The notes beneath the pieces are model-generated. The model saw only the letters and a program-made list of their open reading frames with translations, searched no databases and was not told the DNA's origin. From Candidatus Thorarchaeota archaeon (lineage in GTDB: Archaea > Asgardarchaeota > Thorarchaeia > Thorarchaeales > Thorarchaeaceae), in the NCBI GenBank assembly GCA_016840825.1, contig JAEORN010000247.1, forward strand, positions 1-10,880: 10,880 nucleotides of DNA. The letters run 5' to 3'. This document shows positions 6,837 through 10,880 of this stretch, piece after piece (position 1 is the stretch's first letter; every line of letters begins with the position of its first letter). A program made the position numbers and the translations under genes.

Positions 6837-7811
6837 TCACACCAAATGAGTTTCTTTAATCGCATCAATAACTTCATTCTTATTTAGGGGTCTCGGATAA
6901 TTATACATTGGTCCTCGAGGTCTCTCGTTGTAAAATGGACGATTACATCCCTTGCAGCCTGTCACTTGAAAAGCTTCTCCAGATGATAGCGCCTTCATGA
7001 TTGGTGCATTCTCGATGTCTAGAGACACTCTCCCCTCATTGTCACTAGAAATTTGATCAGGGCTTAACAGTCCTTTGAACACCAGGTGTCTGATGACTTG
7101 TATCCTTCGATATGAAGGGAGATTGGGAGATGGTCTTCCCTCAAGATCTGTACCTCTGATTGCTGTAAACGCAAAGAGCCCAATTCCAATTCCCATTTTA
7201 TGCATCTGGAATATGAATTCTGCTGCTTCTTTCTCAGTTTCTCCCAGACCAATGATGAGATGAGTGGCAACATTTCCCTTACCAAAGACATCAAGCGCAT
7301 CTTCTAAAGCTTGGATATGCCGATGCCATCGATAAGTGGAATTGCGTTTCTCACCTTTAATCTCTTCAAAGAGTTGAGGTGTGCTAGCGTCAAGCGCGAT
7401 ACCTACATTCGAAACACCCGATTCTCTAAGCCTAATCATTTCACTTTTCTCAATAGAGTGAATCGCTACAGATATTGGAAGTTTCGATACTTGTCGTAGC
7501 TCGCTTACAATATCAATCACGTCATTGACCACATTGGAATAACAAATCGTTTGAATGCAGATTCTTCTGAATCTACCTGATTGCCATTTCTCTATCACGG
7601 ATTCAAGCTCGTACTCCGGCCAAGAGATTCTTGAGAGTCTGTCCGATGATGAATAGCTATCACGTGCCTGTGGGCAAAAAGCGCAGTTTGATTCGCACTT
7701 ATCATCTTGATAGGTCATAAGAAATGCTGTTGTAAAAAAGGGGTCTGAACTGCCTGCTTCTAGGCCTAACTGGACTGCAGTGCCTATAGACAGACGAATT
7801 TTTTCAACCAC
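6837..7811 (-). CDS. Radical SAM enzyme, LipS1/LipS2-type lipoyl synthase component
   Basis: This is a 324-residue radical SAM protein with the cluster motif CESNCAFC (Cys39, 43, 46; CX3CX2C) followed by PQAR. The barrel contains VGIALDAST (about 156-164) and LIIGLGETEKEAAEFIFQM, typical of the biotin-synthase-like branch. A second cysteine pair, TGCKGCNRPFYNERP (284-298), lies near the C-terminus, followed by YNYPRPL, and may hold an auxiliary cluster or sulfur source. Archaeal lipoate assembly is known to use two such proteins, LipS1 and LipS2, genetically linked to split LplA/LplB. The immediate linkage here makes that role likely, but I cannot decide between LipS1 and LipS2. Canonical LipA is excluded because its N-terminal CX4CX5C motif and C-terminal R-S-S-Y are absent. 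The start is GTG; GGAG lies about 12 nt upstream, which is long, and a stop codon lies three codons further upstream. Confidence 0.85.
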   Translation of the reverse strand: MVEKIRLSIGTAVQLGLEAGSSDPFFTTAFLMTYQDDKCESNCAFCPQARDSYSSSDRLSRISWPEYELESVIEKWQSGRFRRICIQTICYSNVVNDVIDIVSELRQVSKLPISVAIHSIEKSEMIRLRESGVSNVGIALDASTPQLFEEIKGEKRNSTYRWHRHIQALEDALDVFGKGNVATHLIIGLGETEKEAAEFIFQMHKMGIGIGLFAFTAIRGTDLEGRPSPNLPSYRRIQVIRHLVFKGLLSPDQISSDNEGRVSLDIENAPIMKALSSGEAFQVTGCKGCNRPFYNERPRGPMYNYPRPLNKNEVIDAIKETHLV

Positions 7812-7836
7812 AATAATCAGTTACTCCAAGTTGTTT

Positions 7837-8805
7837 TCAGAATTTATCCGTGTTGCTGAGACTCTTTATTTCTAACATACCAAAGCTGTCTTTCTCGATA
7901 AGGTTTCTGAATCCTCTATACTCTCTCGGTATTAGTATCAATTGCGGAATTCCTCTCTTTGTGTAATTATGCGGATATATGAAGCATGAAAGCCCGCGTA
8001 GTCTAATTCCATCAAACGATGCAACGATTGATGGCCCTCTTTTAAAATAACTAATACCGTTTCTCCTTGATGCGATACGTCCGACAGGCAAACCTCCTAT
8101 GTTTACCAATTCGCCCTCCTTGGTTTTTTTGCTGCCTAGAACTCCTCCGTGCTGATAATGGGATAGACCTCCATCGATTATGCCTATTGTTGAACCACTT
8201 TCATTTTTGGCTGATAGTCCAACCAAATCTCCAAGCGCACTGTATGCATTTGCACATGGGAATCCTACTGCACAATCATCACTGACTTGAGTAATCAGGA
8301 ATTCCATGTGTGATTCATTGTCCACTGCACGATGATGTTGCTTGCCCATTGGAATGTCAAGAGGGTATGATTTTGTTGACCGCATGAATGAATCTAGCGG
8401 CATAATCTCTACGTGATAATGTGGGCCTGTCCAATAGTTGAAGTATCGAGATCGAACTGCACGCCCTATCTGGTCGCCGAGGTCTATCTTCTCACCTTCT
8501 TGAATAGAAGGCTTGCAATGCATCACACGAACCGCATCTTTTGTTGCAAGCTCAGGTAAAATCGCAATCCCGTAATCAAAATCTTCTGTTGGGAACTGCT
8601 TCTCTTTTCCCATTCGCATCTTTCTGATTTTGACTACTTTCCCTGACACTGGAGACAACACAGGACCTCCCCATTCTTGATGCCTTGGATAAATGTCAAT
8701 TGCAGTCCCAAGACTGTGTCCAACGTATGGACTGTTGAAGTATGAGAAGTAAGCATCATCTGGCGCATGTATCGATATATCTTGAGCTGCTCCTACAATA
8801 CGCAT
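7837..8805 (-). CDS. M23-type (LytM/lysostaphin-like) metallopeptidase domain protein
   Basis: This is a 322-residue protein. Residues about 25-140 match an M23 fold: GHSLGTAIDIYP (H30 and D37, zinc ligands, with a longer spacing than the usual HX3D), GPVLSPVSGKVVKI (47-60), VMHCKPSIQEGEKIDLGDQIG (H96), and TGPHYHVEI (H129 and H131). All expected ligand and catalytic histidines appear present. Residues about 165-322 form a second domain that I do not recognise, including IGIIDGGLSHYQHGG (207-221). No signal peptide or membrane segment is visible, so it may be cytoplasmic or exported by another route. M23 enzymes cut peptidoglycan cross-bridges in bacteria; most archaea lack peptidoglycan, so the substrate here is unclear. 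A GAGGAG Shine-Dalgarno sequence lies 9 nt before the ATG. It is 25 bp upstream of the radical SAM gene, so probably cotranscribed with the lipoate genes. Confidence 0.83.
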   Translation of the reverse strand: MRIVGAAQDISIHAPDDAYFSYFNSPYVGHSLGTAIDIYPRHQEWGGPVLSPVSGKVVKIRKMRMGKEKQFPTEDFDYGIAILPELATKDAVRVMHCKPSIQEGEKIDLGDQIGRAVRSRYFNYWTGPHYHVEIMPLDSFMRSTKSYPLDIPMGKQHHRAVDNESHMEFLITQVSDDCAVGFPCANAYSALGDLVGLSAKNESGSTIGIIDGGLSHYQHGGVLGSKKTKEGELVNIGGLPVGRIASRRNGISYFKRGPSIVASFDGIRLRGLSCFIYPHNYTKRGIPQLILIPREYRGFRNLIEKDSFGMLEIKSLSNTDKF

Positions 8806-8879
8806 CAGATGATTCTCCTCTGCTCAATTCGTTTGATGTGAAATGCATGCCCTTTTGATTTGAGCATGCCTCTTTTCAT
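8805..8879 (-). CDS. Possible 24-codon basic mini-ORF
   Basis: The ATG follows directly on the reductase stop (TAGATG), and the TGA stop overlaps the M23 ATG as TGATG. The 24 encoded residues are strongly basic, starting M-K-R-G-M-L-K-S-K-G-H. The perfect end-to-end fit suggests a coupling or leader peptide, but no Shine-Dalgarno sequence precedes its ATG and part of its coding sequence is the imperfect tandem repeat and the M23 Shine-Dalgarno sequence. It may be a chance reading frame in a regulatory gap. Confidence 0.22.
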   Translation of the reverse strand: MKRGMLKSKGHAFHIKRIEQRRII

Positions 8880-8882
8880 CTA
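8845..8882. repeat. Imperfect tandem repeat in the 74-bp gap before the M23 gene
   Basis: On the plus strand two units of about 19 bp lie head to tail, beginning GCATGCCCTTTTGAT (8845) and GCATGCCTCTTTTCAT (8864). They match in about 14 positions with one 1-bp indel. Each unit contains the palindrome GCATGC. The second unit runs into the reductase stop codon. This is the only sizeable gap in the minus-strand run, so the repeat could be a regulator binding site. No further copies were seen in the window. Confidence 0.5.
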
Positions 8883-10250
8883 GGTAGCTTTTGCTGCATC
8901 ATAGAGGGGTTTAAGTCTTGATGTCCAAGCTGCTAAATCCTTGGGCGAATCGGGGTATTGTGCATAAAGAGCACGGATATCATTCATTAGACCAGCAACT
9001 TTGGAAACACGAAGTAGCAGCGGTATTTTTCCAAATCCTGCAACCAAGCGTTTGAACTTTTCACCTGCACCAAATCTAACCTCTCCAGTCATGGATGTGT
9101 CCAGAAGGTCGCTAGCTTTGATGATCTGTTTCTTGAATGCGAAATCAATGTCTTCGTTGGTGATGTTCAATAGGAACCATCTGAAGATGTCCAACGCTGC
9201 CTGTTTGGAGCCATAGCTCTTGTGGTATCTAGGATTATATTTCCAGAGGGATTCAATTGAAGTATCATTTCGCTCCAAGGCTTCAGAGGCTGTAATCCCT
9301 GCATGTGCTCCACCAAGCATCGAAGAACCAATTCCTCCTCCGTGTATTGGATTGACCTGGCACGCAGCATCTCCTACAAGCATGAAGTTATCATCCACCA
9401 TCGTGTCAATTGGTCGTCGAATTGGCGCTACTCCGCCACTGCTGTCAAGAACCTTAAGTTCTCCCCAAGTATCCATCCATGTCTTCTTCACGAAGTCATA
9501 CTGAATATCTTTCGGGTTTCTGTGGCCCTCAATTGTCATTACACCATTTCCCACATTGACCCGGTTCTTTCCTTGAGGGAAGACCCAAGTATAACCACCA
9601 AGTGTTTCATCCTGGTTCCAGAATATCTCAAGAATGTCAGGTGTTTCAAAATTAAAATCAGGGGTCTCATAGATATCTCGCCAAGCGACCATCCGATCCT
9701 CATTGGCGATTTGTCTTTCAATGGGTGAGCTCTCGGGCATCTGCATTCGCAGCATACCTGTGGCTCCGGTTGCATCCACTACAATCCTTGATGTGAGATC
9801 CTTCTCAGCCTCTCCCTCTTTGGCAATTCTAATTCCTGAGACCTTGCCATTATCGAAAAGGAGCTTCTTCACTCTGGTCGATGCCATGACCTCAGCTCCT
9901 GCTTGTTCAGCTAGCCCAACAAACCACTGTCCCATCTTGAGTCTGTTAAAGGACATCCCTGTTGTTGTAGGACCTTCCATTCGGAGTCGATGGTCCCGAT
10001 CTGGAGCTATGAGGTCAATGCCATTCACCGTATACTCTACAATCCCCTTAGGGAGTTCAGGAATTCCAACTAATTCCCTTAGCTCAGTTATATGATGCGA
10101 TCCTAAGGCATCTCCACAAGTTTTGTAGCCAATGTTTTCACGTTCCTTCCTATCGATAAGTAGAACCGAATGTCCTCTCTTAGCCAATGTAAATGCCGCA
10201 GTTGCACCACTGGTACCTGCTCCTGCAATAATCACGTCGTAGTCTGCCAT
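8880..10250 (-). CDS. Geranylgeranyl reductase family flavoprotein (archaeal lipid saturation)
   Basis: This enzyme of about 456 residues has an FAD-binding Rossmann fold at its N-terminus: YDVIIAGAGTSGATAAF with the G-x-G-x-x-G loop, then LLIDR ending the second strand. KTCGDAL about residues 43-49 corresponds to the conserved Cys-containing 'C-G' motif of archaeal digeranylgeranylglycerophospholipid reductases. GGYTWVFP in the middle and GDAACQVNPIHGGGIGSSML near residue 300 are the family's substrate- and FAD-binding motifs. It would reduce double bonds of the geranylgeranyl chains of ether lipids at the membrane. Some family members act on other isoprenoids, so the exact substrate is not fixed. 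Two starts are possible: an ATG at 10256 that overlaps the upstream stop as ATGA, with AAGAAGGA directly abutting it, or the third codon, an ATG at 10250, which has the same Shine-Dalgarno sequence 6 nt upstream. I prefer 10250. It is coupled to the TrmB-like gene. Confidence 0.93.
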   Translation of the reverse strand: MADYDVIIAGAGTSGATAAFTLAKRGHSVLLIDRKERENIGYKTCGDALGSHHITELRELVGIPELPKGIVEYTVNGIDLIAPDRDHRLRMEGPTTTGMSFNRLKMGQWFVGLAEQAGAEVMASTRVKKLLFDNGKVSGIRIAKEGEAEKDLTSRIVVDATGATGMLRMQMPESSPIERQIANEDRMVAWRDIYETPDFNFETPDILEIFWNQDETLGGYTWVFPQGKNRVNVGNGVMTIEGHRNPKDIQYDFVKKTWMDTWGELKVLDSSGGVAPIRRPIDTMVDDNFMLVGDAACQVNPIHGGGIGSSMLGGAHAGITASEALERNDTSIESLWKYNPRYHKSYGSKQAALDIFRWFLLNITNEDIDFAFKKQIIKASDLLDTSMTGEVRFGAGEKFKRLVAGFGKIPLLLRVSKVAGLMNDIRALYAQYPDSPKDLAAWTSRLKPLYDAAKAT

Positions 10251-10252
10251 AA

Positions 10253-10880
10253 TCATTCCTTCTTTGCTAGTTCCCAGGATTGTTGAAGAAACCCTTCAAG
10301 TTGCATCGAGATTAGAGCATTATCTGCCCAACCGCAAACTGATAAGTCTGGCATTGAGATTAATGCTTCTATTGAATCTATCACTAGATCAATTGCCAGC
10401 GCATCTTCCTTAATACGATACTGGATTTTCATGTCTGCATCGCTTGGTGGTCGACCAAATATGGCTTGTATCTTCACGCCATGCTTTCTTGCATCTCTAA
10501 GATGTTCAATGACAGGCATACCCAGTTCACCAAGGTCAGGTGCAACAAGGAAAATAGTTTCCTTTGCACGGTCAATCATTGCTAGCATTTTCGCAAGGAC
10601 ATCCGCACTTCCTCGTATCGTATAGATAAGAGATGGGATGACACCCTTGGATTCTCTTGTATCTTGAAGTGCCTGCAGATCATGCAGGAGTTGGTCAACT
10701 TTTGATGAAATCATCTCTTTCACATGAGATAATGGAGCAAATTGATACTTCTTTGGTCTCCCTGCATGTAAGACTACAAGCCCTCTGGCAGCGCGTGGAT
10801 CCGGCACAGTGTACAGATTTGGATGATGGCTCCAAGTTTCTGCCGACATTTCTGCAACTGAAGCAGTTTCTAATTGATTT
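10253..10880 (-). CDS. TrmB-like transcriptional regulator (5' partial)
   Basis: The frame stays open to the right edge, reading N-Q-L-E-T-A-S-V-A-E upstream of the ATG at 10849, so that ATG is internal and the gene starts outside the window. The visible N-terminal part is the end of a winged helix: LYTVPDPRAARGLV then HAGRPKKYQFAP, matching the TrmB pattern of a recognition helix followed by 'G-R-P-x-x-Y'. Next come a coiled-coil helix (VKEMISSKVDQLLHDLQALQ) and a phospholipase-D-like effector domain, IYTIRGSADVLAKMLAMIDR then KETIFLVAPDLGELGMPVIE and GVKIQAIF. TrmB proteins of archaea bind sugars or other ligands and control transcription. The two prolines in the recognition-helix region are odd. 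Its TGA overlaps the reductase's first ATG, so it probably shares a transcript with the lipid reductase. Confidence 0.85.
   Translation of the reverse strand, partial: NQLETASVAEMSAETWSHHPNLYTVPDPRAARGLVVLHAGRPKKYQFAPLSHVKEMISSKVDQLLHDLQALQDTRESKGVIPSLIYTIRGSADVLAKMLAMIDRAKETIFLVAPDLGELGMPVIEHLRDARKHGVKIQAIFGRPPSDADMKIQYRIKEDALAIDLVIDSIEALISMPDLSVCGWADNALISMQLEGFLQQSWELAKKE

Noticed and set aside
6837..7811. Biotin synthase or canonical LipA lipoyl synthase
   Set aside because: LipA's N-terminal CX4CX5C and terminal R-S-S-Y are missing, no biotin genes are nearby, and the neighbours are split lipoate ligase genes.
7837..8805. Phage endolysin or prophage remnant as the source of the M23 domain
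   Set aside because: No phage genes, integrase or attachment-like repeats flank it, and it sits inside a compact housekeeping gene run.
9220..10095. Plus-strand frames of 94-141 codons opposite the geranylgeranyl reductase
   Set aside because: The minus strand carries clear FAD and family motifs throughout; these antisense frames overlap one another and show no domain.
10847..10849. ATG at 10849 as the start of the TrmB-like protein
   Set aside because: The frame stays open to the window edge and the residues before the ATG continue a winged-helix pattern, so this Met is internal.
1..10880. tRNA, rRNA, CRISPR array or insertion sequence
   Set aside because: No cloverleaf, regularly spaced repeat, transposase motif or terminal inverted repeat was seen; nearly all of the window is occupied by genes.

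Overview
The window looks archaeal. It encodes a digeranylgeranylglycerolipid-type (geranylgeranyl) reductase, a TrmB-type regulator, a Bat/HTH_10 regulator, and a split lipoate-protein ligase (separate LplA and LplB) beside a radical SAM enzyme of the type proposed to make lipoate in archaea. Promoters carry short TATA-like boxes rather than bacterial -35/-10 pairs. Genes are densely packed, with stop/start overlaps and some GTG or TTG starts. Base composition is moderate, by eye somewhat over 40% GC. The lineage cannot be fixed from sequence alone; an uncultured Asgard-like or Thermoplasmata-like archaeon would fit. I see no rRNA, tRNA, CRISPR array or insertion sequence.

Layout. (1) 3-1550, plus strand: a long coiled-coil protein with a C-terminal winged helix, open at the left edge. 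(2) 1547-4153, minus strand: a compact run transcribed right to left, consisting of an HTH_10 regulator, a highly charged coiled-coil protein, a membrane metalloprotease-like protein with HExxH, and a small winged-helix-like protein whose stop codon overlaps that of gene 1. (3) 4154-4227: a divergent intergenic region with a shared palindromic TATA-like element and a perfect 7-bp inverted repeat. (4) 4228-5774, plus strand: an EamA/DMT-family transporter, then an unrecognised 177-residue protein. (5) 5781-10880, minus strand: TrmB-like regulator (open at the right edge), geranylgeranyl reductase, M23-type metallopeptidase-like protein, LipS-type radical SAM enzyme, LplA and LplB. Gaps within this run are 0-25 bp, except for a 74-bp gap before the M23 gene.

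How the parts work together. The clearest functional unit is the lipoate set: LplA and LplB would together form one ligase that activates and attaches an octanoyl or lipoyl group to a carrier protein, and the radical SAM protein would insert sulfur. The known archaeal system uses two radical SAM partners (LipS1 and LipS2), and only one is present here, so the other must lie elsewhere. The reductase saturates isoprenoid chains of membrane lipids and is translationally coupled to the TrmB-like protein. The divergent HTH_10 regulator/transporter pair with an operator-like palindrome looks like a local regulatory circuit, perhaps controlling efflux. The most curious elements are the M23-like protein with no visible export signal in front of the lipoate genes, the proline-containing helix in the TrmB-like winged helix, and the imperfect tandem repeat in the 74-bp gap.
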